Assembly: GCA_016703125.1 (NCBI GenBank)
Contig: JADJCR010000002.1
Coordinates: forward strand, 124,001 to 188,000
Direction of reading: 5' to 3'
Source: Micrococcales bacterium
Lineage (GTDB): Bacteria > Actinomycetota > Actinomycetes > S36-B12 > UBA10799
DNA: 64,000 nt
Numbering within the stretch: the first letter of the stretch is position 1; the number at the start of each line of letters is the position of its first letter. Below are positions 56,052 through 64,000 of this stretch, piece by piece. The notes beneath the pieces were generated by a model that was given only the letters and a program-made list of their open reading frames with translations, made no database searches and was not told the origin of the DNA. The translations under genes were made by a program, and so were the position numbers.

Positions 56052-56789
56052 GTGCCGGTTGCCGTCCCCATCGTTGCCGGTACCGCCATCCGAGGCGTGG
56101 CCGCGACCCTGATGATGCGACGCGTGCTGGAGCGACACCCGAACGCGTTCCTCATCACCCTGGCCAACTTCGGCGTCACCCTGCCCATGCACAAGTCCCA
56201 GGAGCACCTCACCCGGGACATCCAGCGGGGCCTGGAGAAGCAGGGCCGGGCGCCTGACTCACCCGTCGTGCTCGTCGGCCATTCCCAGGGGGCCGTAGCA
56301 TCGCTGCGCTACGCGGTGGACCATCCGCACCAGGTGCTGCACGTCATCAGCGTTGGCGCTCCCTGGCAGGGATCGCTGAGCGCGAAGCGCGTCTCGCGGA
56401 TCTTCCGGTGGACCCCCCGCGACATCACGCCGGCGCTGTCCGACATGGCGGAGGGATCGCCCTTCCTGGAGCAACTCCATGACGACCTGCCGGTCATCGC
56501 CGACCGGGTGACCAACATCTACAGCACGCATGAGTTGTTCATGAGTCCTTACACCGCGGCGCACATCGACATCCCGGGCGTCACCAACTACCTCATCTCC
56601 ACCGCAGCCGAGTACAAACGCCACATGGCGGCCTACCCGGATCTGCCGCTGGACGGGCACATCGAGGGCCGAATCACGCACATCGGCGAGATGAACGCCC
56701 CGGAGGTGCGGGCGGTGATCTGGGCCAAGGTGCAGGAGATCACCGACGCCGTCCGCCGCGGCGACATCGGTGAGGGCCGGCCCGCTTAG
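56052..56789 (+). CDS. Alpha/beta hydrolase
   Basis: The 245-residue protein shows the alpha/beta hydrolase nucleophile elbow VVLVGHSQGAVASLRYAVDH (Ser in GHSQG), then SVGAPWQGS. The catalytic Asp and His are not certain by eye: candidates are in STHELFMSPYTAAH and THIGEMNAPEVR. GTG 56052 follows GAGGAGGGAAA. The N-terminus (VPIVAGTAIRGVAATLMMRR) is hydrophobic and may be a membrane-associated helix. It could be a lipase or esterase; substrate unknown. Its stop overlaps the convergent channel gene. Confidence 0.8.
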   Translation: MPVAVPIVAGTAIRGVAATLMMRRVLERHPNAFLITLANFGVTLPMHKSQEHLTRDIQRGLEKQGRAPDSPVVLVGHSQGAVASLRYAVDHPHQVLHVISVGAPWQGSLSAKRVSRIFRWTPRDITPALSDMAEGSPFLEQLHDDLPVIADRVTNIYSTHELFMSPYTAAHIDIPGVTNYLISTAAEYKRHMAAYPDLPLDGHIEGRITHIGEMNAPEVRAVIWAKVQEITDAVRRGDIGEGRPA

Positions 56790-57343
56790 TCCACCAGCCC
56801 CTGGTGACCCATCTTGCGTTGCGTGGCACTGCGCGCGGCGGCCACGATGACCCGGGCCAGCGCCGTCAGCAGCGTCAGGCCAACCACCATCTGCAGCATG
56901 ACCGCGATCTGCCCCGCTTCACTGGTGGCCACGATGTCCCCGAAACCCACCGTGGCCAGGATGGTCATCGTGAAGTAGAGGGCGCTGACCTTCGTCAGCG
57001 GGACGTTGAAGTTGCCCGGGTCGCTGGCGCTGAGCGACAAGTAGGTCAAAGCGAATATCACGACCATGGCCGTGATCATCACCGAAAGCAGGACGAAGCC
57101 CGTGCGCATGGGGTGCGGCGATTGGTTGATGCGCACCAAGGCCCACACGGCGGCCGCGGAGTACACCAGCAGCACCACCACGATGGTGATGAGCACCGAC
57201 CAGGGCCGGTCGTCGTCCTTGGGGGTGGGCACCAGCAGGTAGACGGCGATCATCGCCGCCACCACGGCCAGCCCGGCCATGACCCCGGGGACCCACATCC
57301 GCACGACATGCCGCGTGCTCGACAACTGCTGCGGGTGGGTCAC
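56786..57343 (-). CDS. Ion-channel (K+ channel-like) membrane protein
   Basis: Four hydrophobic helices (about residues 17-38, 49-70, 80-103 and 150-170) surround a pore loop with the selectivity filter TVGFGD (in TILATVGFGDIVAT). At 185 residues it has no attached RCK domain, unlike the channel at 13.5-15.2 kb. The tail AARSATQRKMG is basic. GTG/ATG choice: ATG 57343 begins MTHPQQLSSTRH. It is a candidate two-pore-helix-type K+ channel with two extra N-terminal helices. Confidence 0.85.
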   Translation of the reverse strand: MTHPQQLSSTRHVVRMWVPGVMAGLAVVAAMIAVYLLVPTPKDDDRPWSVLITIVVVLLVYSAAAVWALVRINQSPHPMRTGFVLLSVMITAMVVIFALTYLSLSASDPGNFNVPLTKVSALYFTMTILATVGFGDIVATSEAGQIAVMLQMVVGLTLLTALARVIVAAARSATQRKMGHQGLVD

Positions 57344-57392
57344 GCCCCTACGGTGCCACAGTCACGCCCCACCACGGGGGCTGCGACGTGCA

Positions 57393-57430
57393 CGAGGTTG
57401 GAGAAGCCACGCGTGCGTCATCCAACCTCG
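57393..57430. repeat. Intergenic hairpin repeat (family B)
   Basis: CGAGGTTGGA (57393-57402) pairs with TCCAACCTCG (57421-57430); the loop contains the palindrome CACGCGTG. The arm is the same CGAGGTTGGA core found at 33784-33839. It lies in the 127-base gap between the channel start and the 3' end of the next gene on the same strand. Confidence 0.6.
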
Positions 57431-57470
57431 CGGTCAACTCGCGGCTGGGGCACCGTCCCACAGCGCAGCC

Positions 57471-59357
57471 CTACGGCACCGGCCACGTCGGGGGCGGGTA
57501 CAGAGGCTCCTTCGTACCCGGGCCGAGCCGGGGACCGATCGCCACCTCACCGACACACGCCTGGACCGCCGGGTCCGTCCCTCGCAGCGTGACCTGCGTG
57601 ACCGGGCCTTCCACCTGGAAGAAGACGGTGTGCAGCCCCTCCCGCAGCGGAACCTGATGGGTCGTCGGCCCGATGGTCATCTGCGCGGTGGTGTCCGCGG
57701 AACTGAGGTAGGACACCTGGGCGACGAAGGACCATTGCGGGACCTCCGTGGTCATCGGCACGACCACCGGCCGGGAGGTGACGGGGTACCCACAGACCCC
57801 CTCGGGCTGGGACAGGATGCCCGGCACGAACTGCTGCTCCGCAGCGCCGTCGGGGGCGAATCCGAACAGCCCGTCGGTGGCGTACTGGACGAACGGGCGG
57901 AATTCAGGGTCCGGGGAGAAGACCACCTCAGTACTGGCGAAGGGAAGCATGAGCATGGGGTGGACGAGGTCGGTCACCGTCTTCTGCGGCAGGAACTCCG
58001 CGTTCTCGGGGATCGCCGCCATGGAACGCCCAGCGGTGTGCACGTAGTCCTTGGTCTGGCTGTTGACCCATCGCAGGCTCGGTTCCACCGCGGACACCAG
58101 GCAAGAGGTGGTGAAGGCCGCGGCGACCAGCAGCGCGACGGTGCGCCGTGAGATGCCGCGCGCGGCGAGCCGGTCGGCCAGCCGGCGGGTGCGACTGCCC
58201 CAGGGCTGCGCCTCCCCCATCACCGGGTAGAACAGCAGCGGCACGAAGAACGCCAGCAGGATCCAGAAATCCGAGGTGTACCGATACCCGGCTGAGGCGA
58301 CCAGCCCGCCACCGCGGCCGTACGCCGCCACCGCGGACAGCCCCACCGCGTAGGCGATCATGCACACCAGATAGCCGGTCAGGATCGGCCGGTACCGCCG
58401 AACGATGACCACCACCGCGATGAGCAGCACGACCGCCAGGAGAGCCAAGAACGTCGCGTAGCGTGGGATGACAAGGACGCCGTTCCAGGTCTCGCCCTGC
58501 GCGCTGAACCACCACCAGGGCCCGCCGGCCGAGCCGTTCACGATGTTCAGCAGGAAGAGGTCGCGGCCGTAGCGCAGGGCCCGCAGCAGGCTCCAATCAG
58601 GGTCGCGCGAGATCGGCGCGTGCAGGCGCAGGAACAAGGCGTACCCGATCGTGAACGCGGTGACGAGGACCCAGAAGGCGGGCTTGAGCCGGAACGTGGC
58701 CCGCAGGCCGCGGGGACGGGACGCTCCGATCGGCAGATACGCGGCGAACGCCACGAGCGCGAGCAGGAACAGCGTGCCCTTGCTGATCGACATGACCGCT
58801 GCCGCAAACGCCAGCCCGGACCACAACCACCATCGGCCCGGCTGCCCTTCCAGCGCACGGACCAGGGCCCACAGCGACACCATCATGAACAGCCCGTACG
58901 GCGCGCTCTCGATGATCATGCACCACCACACGCCGACCTCGAACGTGAACGACGACAGGGCGGGCACCAAGAACGCCAGCAGCCCGGCCACCTGTGAGCC
59001 GGTCAGCCGCAGGACTATGCGCCACAGCAGCGCGAGCGTGGCCAACTGCATGAGCACCGACCACACCATGAGCGCGGTCCAGGAGCCCGGCCATGCCGCT
59101 TGCAGGACCCACTGCGCCAGCAGTCCCCAGGGCTGCACATGGCCGTAGTAGGAGCGGAAGAGGTACTCGGGGGTCAGCGACGACGTCGAGGCCCAGTAGC
59201 GCAGGGCGAAGTCGTCGGCGTAGAGGTAACCGGAGAACATCACGGTGCCGCGTACCACCAGGTAACCCAGCAGCGCGAACACCATGAGCCGGTACTGCGG
59301 CCAGCGCCGGGCCGGCGCAGGGGCCGGTGCGGCGGTCAGTGTGTTGTCGGTGCTCAC
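57471..59357 (-). CDS. Large GT-C-like multi-pass membrane protein
   Basis: The 628-residue protein has about eleven hydrophobic helices spread over residues 20-440, then a soluble extracytoplasmic domain (about 450-628). An acidic pair in the first loop (YLYADDFALRYW) is typical of GT-C glycosyltransferases that use lipid-linked sugars, but no specific family is evident. The C-terminal domain is beta-rich (VPQWSFVAQVSYLSSADTT, VPLREGLHTVFFQVEGPV), as in carbohydrate-binding sandwiches. ATG 59357 opens a Pro/Ala-rich cytoplasmic tail. The next upstream gene on the same strand is an epimerase, so a sugar-coat role is reasonable. Confidence 0.75.
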   Translation of the reverse strand: MSTDNTLTAAPAPAPARRWPQYRLMVFALLGYLVVRGTVMFSGYLYADDFALRYWASTSSLTPEYLFRSYYGHVQPWGLLAQWVLQAAWPGSWTALMVWSVLMQLATLALLWRIVLRLTGSQVAGLLAFLVPALSSFTFEVGVWWCMIIESAPYGLFMMVSLWALVRALEGQPGRWWLWSGLAFAAAVMSISKGTLFLLALVAFAAYLPIGASRPRGLRATFRLKPAFWVLVTAFTIGYALFLRLHAPISRDPDWSLLRALRYGRDLFLLNIVNGSAGGPWWWFSAQGETWNGVLVIPRYATFLALLAVVLLIAVVVIVRRYRPILTGYLVCMIAYAVGLSAVAAYGRGGGLVASAGYRYTSDFWILLAFFVPLLFYPVMGEAQPWGSRTRRLADRLAARGISRRTVALLVAAAFTTSCLVSAVEPSLRWVNSQTKDYVHTAGRSMAAIPENAEFLPQKTVTDLVHPMLMLPFASTEVVFSPDPEFRPFVQYATDGLFGFAPDGAAEQQFVPGILSQPEGVCGYPVTSRPVVVPMTTEVPQWSFVAQVSYLSSADTTAQMTIGPTTHQVPLREGLHTVFFQVEGPVTQVTLRGTDPAVQACVGEVAIGPRLGPGTKEPLYPPPTWPVP

Positions 59358-59395
59358 CTGGTACGCCTCGTCACGCAGTCGACCGTAGCCGAACC

Positions 59396-60340
59396 TCAGG
59401 CAAGCAAGCCCTCGGCCTGCAGCCAGTCCGCCGTGCGCGCCATCCCCTCCCGCAGGTCCACCGCGGGTCGCCAGTCCAGGAGTCGGTCGGCCTTGGCGAT
59501 GGAGTACGTGCCCTTGCGATCGGCGAGATACCGCACGGCCGCCGGACTCAATTCGATCGTGCGCCGCAGGCGGTTCGCGACGCCGGCCTGCGCCCCCGCC
59601 GCGGCGAGCATGACCGACCGGGGCAACCGCGGCACCGAGGAACGGCCCAGCATGCGCGCGTAGTGGTCGAAGTACTCACCGGTGGGCACCGCCACCCCAC
59701 CGGACAGCGTGATGATCTGGCCCGCCGCGGGGCCCGTGGTCGCGGCCCGCACGATGCCCTCGGCCACATCCGTGACATAGACCGGGCTGTGCATGCCGGT
59801 GGTCGGCGCGGCGACCCGGCGGCTGCGGATCATCTGCACCGGCAGCAGGGTCCACGGCCGGCTGCGCGGACCGTACACGTCGCCGGGACGCACGATGGTC
59901 ACGTCGATCCCGGAGCGGATGTGCTCGTCGAGGCACAGGTGTTCGGCGGCGATCTTCGTGTCCGCGTACGGCACCCCGGTGGGCCTGGTCGGGTACTCCT
60001 CGGTGACGCCGTCGGGGAAGTCGTTGCCGAACACCGTGACGCTGGACAGCAGGACGAACCGGTGGGCGCCGCTGTCCCGGGCAGCATCCAGGACATGGCG
60101 GGTACCCAGTGTGTTCACCCGCCAGAACGCATCGGTCCGCGACGGCATGCCGACCATGGCGGCGGTGTGGATGACGGCGTCGACGGCGCCGAGGTCCTGC
60201 CAGGCGCCGGGTTCAGCCACGTCGGCCTCGATGTCCGCGCCTGCCAGGTCCAGGCCCCGCACTTCGTGACCGGCGCCGCGCAGCGCGCGCACCACCTCGT
60301 CACCGATGAAACCGGCTGCGCCGGAGACCACGACTCGCAT
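59396..60340 (-). CDS. NAD-dependent epimerase/dehydratase (extended SDR)
   Basis: The protein is 314 residues. The Rossmann start VVVSGAAGFIGDEVVRAL carries GxxGxxG, DAVIHTAAMVG follows, and the catalytic YxxxK is in GVPYADTKIAAEHL with Ser in LLSSVTVFG. The substrate domain includes VRPGDVYGPRSRPW and the C-terminal helical YSIAKADRLLDWRP. It is of the nucleoside-diphosphate-sugar or 3-beta-HSD-like group; the substrate is unresolved. ATG 60340 is preceded by the divergence with the USP gene on the left of the next operon. Confidence 0.88.
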   Translation of the reverse strand: MRVVVSGAAGFIGDEVVRALRGAGHEVRGLDLAGADIEADVAEPGAWQDLGAVDAVIHTAAMVGMPSRTDAFWRVNTLGTRHVLDAARDSGAHRFVLLSSVTVFGNDFPDGVTEEYPTRPTGVPYADTKIAAEHLCLDEHIRSGIDVTIVRPGDVYGPRSRPWTLLPVQMIRSRRVAAPTTGMHSPVYVTDVAEGIVRAATTGPAAGQIITLSGGVAVPTGEYFDHYARMLGRSSVPRLPRSVMLAAAGAQAGVANRLRRTIELSPAAVRYLADRKGTYSIAKADRLLDWRPAVDLREGMARTADWLQAEGLLA

Positions 60341-60361
60341 CCGGCCACTCTAGGGCCGGAC

Positions 60362-61228
60362 TCAGGTGTGGCGCGGCAGTACGACCACAGGCACCGGGGA
60401 GGCGCGCACGAGTTTGTAGGTCATGTCCCCGAGGAACACCCGGCGCAGGATGCTGCCGCCGGAGGCCAGCACGAACAGTTCATCGCCGTTCCAGTCGAAG
60501 CGGCGCACGGCGGCCAGGGAGTCGTCGCCAATGCTGATCGCGGCGTCCGCCGAGGTCCCCAGCGCCCGCAGCGCCGAGTCCAGCGCGGTGCGGGCGTCGT
60601 CCTCCACCTGCCGGGCCACGAGTGCCTCGCCGTTGAACGCCTGCGTGCTGCCCATCACCCGGTGCCGGACGAGCACCGTCAGCGCCGTCAGTTGCCGGTC
60701 GCCGGCGTGTTCGGCGGCCCATTCCAAGGCAGCGTGGCTCTCCGGGGTGTCCTGGAAAGCGACCACCAGCCGCTGCAGCCGCTCCGGGCTGACCCGCCGG
60801 TAGCCGGCCGGCGCCAGCGCCACCGGGATGTGACTGCCGTGCAGGAGCTGGTCGGCGGTCGAACCGATCAGGAACCGTCCGTTGGACGCCCCCGGCGCGC
60901 TGCCGATCACGATCAGGTCCGCGTGCAGGTCGTGGGCCAGCTCCTCCAGCCCGACGCCACTGGCGCGATGGCCGTGCACCGCGGTGCCGAAATCCGTCAG
61001 GCCCCGGCGCGGCGCTTCAGCAGCCGCGTCTGCGACCACCTCGACGGCGTCCGTGCGCAGGTACTCGACCCATTCGGCGTCCACCTTGCGCTTCCCGGAC
61101 TGGTCGCTGGGCGCGGCGAAGATGTTCGCGAGCACCACCTCACCGCCGAACGCCGCCTGCAGGACGCCCGCCAGGACCATCGCGTCGGACGCGGACGAAT
61201 CCGGGATCACCCCGACCAGGATCTTCAT
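60362..61228 (-). CDS. Universal stress protein, two tandem USP domains
   Basis: Domain 1 (about residues 1-140) starts MKILVGVIPDSSASDAM and has DLIVIGSAPGASNGRFLIGSTA, the ATP-binding GxxGx9G(S/T) pattern. Domain 2 (about 150-288) has LVVAFQDTPESHAALEWA and ends LASGGSILRRVFLGDMTYKLVR. The gene is six bases downstream of the amino-acid permease on the same strand, so the two are co-transcribed. A second two-domain USP with the same GGGILRRVFLGDTNYKILRA ending lies divergent at 62.8 kb. Confidence 0.9.
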   Translation of the reverse strand: MKILVGVIPDSSASDAMVLAGVLQAAFGGEVVLANIFAAPSDQSGKRKVDAEWVEYLRTDAVEVVADAAAEAPRRGLTDFGTAVHGHRASGVGLEELAHDLHADLIVIGSAPGASNGRFLIGSTADQLLHGSHIPVALAPAGYRRVSPERLQRLVVAFQDTPESHAALEWAAEHAGDRQLTALTVLVRHRVMGSTQAFNGEALVARQVEDDARTALDSALRALGTSADAAISIGDDSLAAVRRFDWNGDELFVLASGGSILRRVFLGDMTYKLVRASPVPVVVLPRHT

Positions 61229-61234
61229 GGTCGA

Positions 61235-62695
61235 TCACCCCACCACGGGTGGCTCGGGGTCCTGCGTCCAGTCGGCCTCCCCGCGGGCCAGCCGGGACTT
61301 GCGATAGCCGTAGGTGAAGTAGACGATCATCCCCACCGTCAGCCACAGCACGAACACCAGCCAGGTGATCGACGCCAACGAGGAGATCAGGTACAGGCAG
61401 CCGATGACCCCCAGGATCGGCGTGAGCGGGTACAGGGGGGTCTTGAAGGAACGATCCATGTTCGGCCGGGAACGCCGCAGGCTGATCACCCCGGCGTTCA
61501 CGATCATGAACGCGAACAGGGTGCCGATGGAGGTCGCCTCCGCCAGTTGCCCCAGGGGAACGAACGCGGCGAGGACGGAGATGATCACCGCCACGATGAT
61601 GGTGTTGTTGACCGGGGTCTGGGTGCGCGGGTTCACGCGGGTGAACACCTTCGGGAGCAGGCCGTCGCGGCCCATCGCGAACAGGATGCGGGTCTGCCCG
61701 TACATGGTCACCAGGACCACCGAGAAGATCGAGATGACCGCGCCGAGGGCGATGATCGCCCCGGCCCACGTGCCGCCGGTAGCCTCGTTGGCCACCCGGG
61801 CGAGGACCGCCTCGCTGCTCTGCCCCTCGTAGTCCGCCGGCTGACCACCGTTCGCGCCGATGGTGGCGACGGTGACCAGCAGGTAGAAGACGGTGACCAC
61901 GATCAGGGAACCGATGATGGCCAGCGGCAGGTCCCGCTTGGGGTTCTTGGCCTCCTCGCCGGCAGTGGAGGCGGCGTCGAAGCCGATGTAGGAGAAAAAC
62001 ACCTGACCGGCGGCCGCCCCGATGCCGGCGATGCCCAACGGGGCGAACGGGGCGAAGTTGCTGCCGTCGAAGGCGGTGAAGGCCACCGCGCAGAAGAAGA
62101 TCAGGACCCCCAGTTTGAGGATCACCATGATGTTGTTCATCGTGGCTGACTCGCTGGCACCTCGCAGCAGCAGGAACATGCAGGCCAGCACCACGAACAC
62201 GGCCGGGATGTTGAACACGCCGCCGCCCCCCGGCGGGCTGGCGAACTCCGGTGGGATCGTGATGCCGAAGGTGGCGAGGAACTCGTTGAGGTACTGCCCC
62301 CAGCCGACGGCCACCGCGGCCACCGCGACGCCGTACTCGAGCATCAGGCACCACCCGCAGATCCACGCGATGATCTCGCCGAGAGTCGCGTAGGCGTAGG
62401 AGTACGAGGACCCGGACACGGGGATGGTACCGGCGAGTTCGGCGTAGGACAGGGCGGAGAAGGCACACACCACGGCGGCGAGCACGAACGAGAGGATGAC
62501 CGCCGGCCCGGCCTTCGGGATCGCCTCACCGAGGATGACGAAGATACCGGTGCCGATGATGCTGCCCACGCTGAACATGAGCAGCGCGAAAAGGCCCATG
62601 CTGCGCTTCAGGCCCCCGTGGTCGCCCTCTTCCACGATGTGGTCGGGGTTCTTGACCCGCATCACCTGCTTGAGCAAGGGCTGGCTGCTGGACAT
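61235..62695 (-). CDS. Amino-acid permease (APC superfamily)
   Basis: The 486-residue transporter has twelve hydrophobic helices. SVGSIIGTGIFVILGEA in helix 1 is the APC substrate-binding unwound region, with LSYAELAGTIPVSGSSYSYAYATLGE and a helix 6 segment FFSYIGFDAASTAGEEAKNPKRDLP. It is closest in style to the cationic-amino-acid/YfnA type. ATG 62695 opens MSSSQPLLKQVMRVK. It heads a short operon with the downstream USP and is divergent from the second USP across a palindrome. Confidence 0.9.
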   Translation of the reverse strand: MSSSQPLLKQVMRVKNPDHIVEEGDHGGLKRSMGLFALLMFSVGSIIGTGIFVILGEAIPKAGPAVILSFVLAAVVCAFSALSYAELAGTIPVSGSSYSYAYATLGEIIAWICGWCLMLEYGVAVAAVAVGWGQYLNEFLATFGITIPPEFASPPGGGGVFNIPAVFVVLACMFLLLRGASESATMNNIMVILKLGVLIFFCAVAFTAFDGSNFAPFAPLGIAGIGAAAGQVFFSYIGFDAASTAGEEAKNPKRDLPLAIIGSLIVVTVFYLLVTVATIGANGGQPADYEGQSSEAVLARVANEATGGTWAGAIIALGAVISIFSVVLVTMYGQTRILFAMGRDGLLPKVFTRVNPRTQTPVNNTIIVAVIISVLAAFVPLGQLAEATSIGTLFAFMIVNAGVISLRRSRPNMDRSFKTPLYPLTPILGVIGCLYLISSLASITWLVFVLWLTVGMIVYFTYGYRKSRLARGEADWTQDPEPPVVG

Positions 62696-62745
62696 CGGTG
62701 CTCCCGTCCGTCGACCCGCAAAGTGCGCGTCGACGGCGCTACGGT

Positions 62746-62761
62746 ACTTGCCTAGGCAGGT
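62746..62761. promoter_or_regulatory. 16-bp near-palindrome between permease and USP genes
   Basis: ACTTGCCTAGGCAGGT is symmetrical except for one base pair, with the perfect core TGCCTAGGCA at 62749-62758. It lies between divergent promoters of the permease-USP operon and the second USP, and may be a shared operator. Confidence 0.5.
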
Positions 62762-62786
62762 GCATTGCAGGATGGCGGGAGTCGCG

Positions 62787-63671
62787 ATGAAGTTGGTAAT
62801 CGGAGTGGCCGACGACGCCACCTCTGTCGACGCGGTGGCATTCGGTGCGACCCTGGCCCGGACCTTCCGCGCCGAGGTGACCCTGGTGACCGTCAGCGCC
62901 ACGGCCGACGAGTACATCAACGACCACCTGAACCCCCGGGTGCAGCAACGCCGCGGTGACGAGGCCGCCGACCTCGTCGACGACGTGGCGCAGAGACTGT
63001 CCGCCGACCACGGGATCCGGGCCCAGACCGTGGTTCACCACCATCGGTCGCTGGGGACCGGGCTGTCGGAGATCGCCGCGGAACTCGACGCCGACCTGCT
63101 GGTGGTCGGCAGCGGGCCCGGCGGGTCGATCGGGCGGTTCACGATGGGCAGCACCACCAACCAGTTGCTGCACCACTGCACCCGTCCGCTGGTGCTCGTC
63201 CCGTCCGGCTACGCGCGGCACTCGGTACCCAAGGTCGGCCGGGTACTGGTCGCGTTCGCCCAGGGGCCGGAGGGCGAAGTGGCCCTGGCCCGCGGTGCTG
63301 ACCTCGCCCGCGCAGCCGGCCTGCCACTACGGGTCCTCACGATCCTGGTGCGCCACCGGGTGTACGGCACCGAACTGGGAGCCGATGCCGAGGGCGGGGT
63401 GCTGAACGAGTCGCTGGCCATGCTCCGTGGCTACCAGGAACACGCACTGTCGCTGACCGACATCAAGGGCCTGGACATCAGCACCGACGTGCTCGTCGGC
63501 GACTCCCCCCTGGCGGCGATGAGCCGCGAGGACTGGGAGCCCGGCGACCTGCTGGTCGTCGCCTCAGCGGGCGGCGGCATCCTGCGCCGGGTCTTCCTCG
63601 GTGACACCAACTACAAGATCCTGCGTGCGGCCACCGTGCCCACGATGGTGTTGCCGCGCCACCACGACTGA
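62787..63671 (+). CDS. Universal stress protein, two tandem USP domains
   Basis: The 294-residue protein begins MKLVIGVADDATSVDAVAFG, and domain 1 carries LLVVGSGPGGSIGRFTMGSTTNQLL, the USP ATP-binding motif. Domain 2 begins VGRVLVAFAQGPEGEVALA and ends GGGILRRVFLGDTNYKILRA, almost identical to the paralogue at 60.4 kb. ATG 62787 was preferred over ATG 62772 because GGGAGTC lies upstream and homology starts here. Its function beyond stress or nucleotide sensing is not known. Confidence 0.9.
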   Translation: MKLVIGVADDATSVDAVAFGATLARTFRAEVTLVTVSATADEYINDHLNPRVQQRRGDEAADLVDDVAQRLSADHGIRAQTVVHHHRSLGTGLSEIAAELDADLLVVGSGPGGSIGRFTMGSTTNQLLHHCTRPLVLVPSGYARHSVPKVGRVLVAFAQGPEGEVALARGADLARAAGLPLRVLTILVRHRVYGTELGADAEGGVLNESLAMLRGYQEHALSLTDIKGLDISTDVLVGDSPLAAMSREDWEPGDLLVVASAGGGILRRVFLGDTNYKILRAATVPTMVLPRHHD

Positions 63672-63710
63672 GACGTTTCGGTCAGGTCCGCCCGCGTTTC
63701 GCCAATCGGG

Positions 63711-63887
63711 CTACTCGCCGCTGATCGCGCCCTTGGCAGTCTCCGCTGCCTTGTCCACCATGCCATCGACCTGATCCGGGGTCATCTCCTTGACCTTCTC
63801 CGCGGCGGTGTCCACGGCGTCGGCCACCTTGTCGGCATGCTGCCCGGCGAGGTTCTTGGCCTGGTTGGCGATGTCTTCGATACCCAT
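63711..63887 (-). CDS. Small antitoxin-like protein (Rv0909/MT0933 type)
   Basis: The 58 residues read MGIEDIANQAKNLAGQHADK, then helix-rich VADAVDTAAEKVKEMTPDQV and a C-terminal AAETAKGAISGE. This charge-rich, repeat-like helical protein resembles the MT0933/Rv0909 antitoxin family and, more loosely, CsbD. A strong AAGGAGCATTC precedes ATG 63887. No toxin partner is visible; the rest of the window (63888-64000) shows no gene. Confidence 0.6.
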   Translation of the reverse strand: MGIEDIANQAKNLAGQHADKVADAVDTAAEKVKEMTPDQVDGMVDKAAETAKGAISGE

Positions 63888-64000
63888 GAATGCTCCTTGG
63901 TCGGGGTCCCACGGTAAGACCGATGGCGGCCTTGCGCATTTTGTGGTTCGGGTCGCCCACCGGTTGCCGCACCCCCGCGGCGTTGGAGAACGTGCACCGC

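Noticed and set aside
59327..62149. A 940-residue plus-strand open frame opposite the epimerase, USP and permease
   Set aside because: It has no recognisable domain and only high-GC codon bias; three conserved genes occupy the other strand.

Overview
The window is GC-rich DNA from an actinobacterium (Actinomycetota, class Actinomycetes; family not resolvable by eye). Supporting signs are abundant GTG starts, a DtxR/IdeR-type iron box, HtaA-style haem proteins, a 13E12/DUF222 HNH gene behind a PafBC-type promoter, GuaB1, the long actinobacterial form of S-adenosylhomocysteinase, and Suc_Fer-like and YwiC-like proteins. I see no rRNA, tRNA, CRISPR array, insertion sequence or replication origin, and no gene-free stretch longer than about 300 bases.

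Layout. 1-3.8 kb: a 5'-truncated radical-SAM sulfatase maturase, a truncated DUF2252 gene and a truncated LuxR regulator. 3.8-13.5 kb: HIT protein, DNA-alkylation-repeat protein, a coiled-coil membrane protein, asd, an FdhF/YdeP molybdoenzyme, a LURP-one protein, a truncated regulator divergent from a DUF2249 gene, a MOSC protein and a 13E12 HNH gene. 13.5-18 kb: a K+ channel with two TrkA domains and a small membrane partner, then a three-gene GTGA-coupled operon of a (DGGA)n repeat peptide, a Cupin_4/JmjC oxygenase and a Suc_Fer-like protein, the most unusual locus here. 18.2-33.7 kb: a respiratory nitrate island (ywiC, narIJHG and a regulator, divergent from narK1-narK2) followed by molybdenum cofactor genes moeA, mobA, moaC, mogA-moaE, moaA and moaD. 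33.9-39.7 kb: a haem acquisition and degradation locus arranged around one iron box (HtaA protein, DUF2470, two small secreted proteins, hmuO, hmuTUV). 39.8-47.5 kb: lysC, ahcY, metK, a ROK regulator, guaB1, a methyltransferase. 47.5-54 kb: ddaH and rocD, separated by polymer and glycosyl-transferase genes, then rnhA. 54-64 kb: NDH-2, a shikimate kinase-like protein, a hydrolase, an ion channel, a large GT-C-like membrane protein, an epimerase, and a universal-stress/amino-acid-permease cluster.

How they work together. Nitrate respiration is self-contained: NarK imports nitrate and exports nitrite, NarGHI reduces nitrate, NarJ assembles the enzyme, and the Moco block supplies bis-MGD. NDH-2 could feed the quinone pool. 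The haem locus couples surface capture, ABC import and haem oxygenase under iron control.

Data quality. Many otherwise conserved genes, including the essential lysC and the short moaD, carry single indels. narG and its neighbouring regulator carry many. I read most of these as sequencing or consensus indels, not biology. A few larger losses (the DUF2252/LuxR junction, the internal gap in the alkylation-repeat gene, the missing N-terminus of the 10.5-kb regulator) are a different class and may be real deletions or misassembly.
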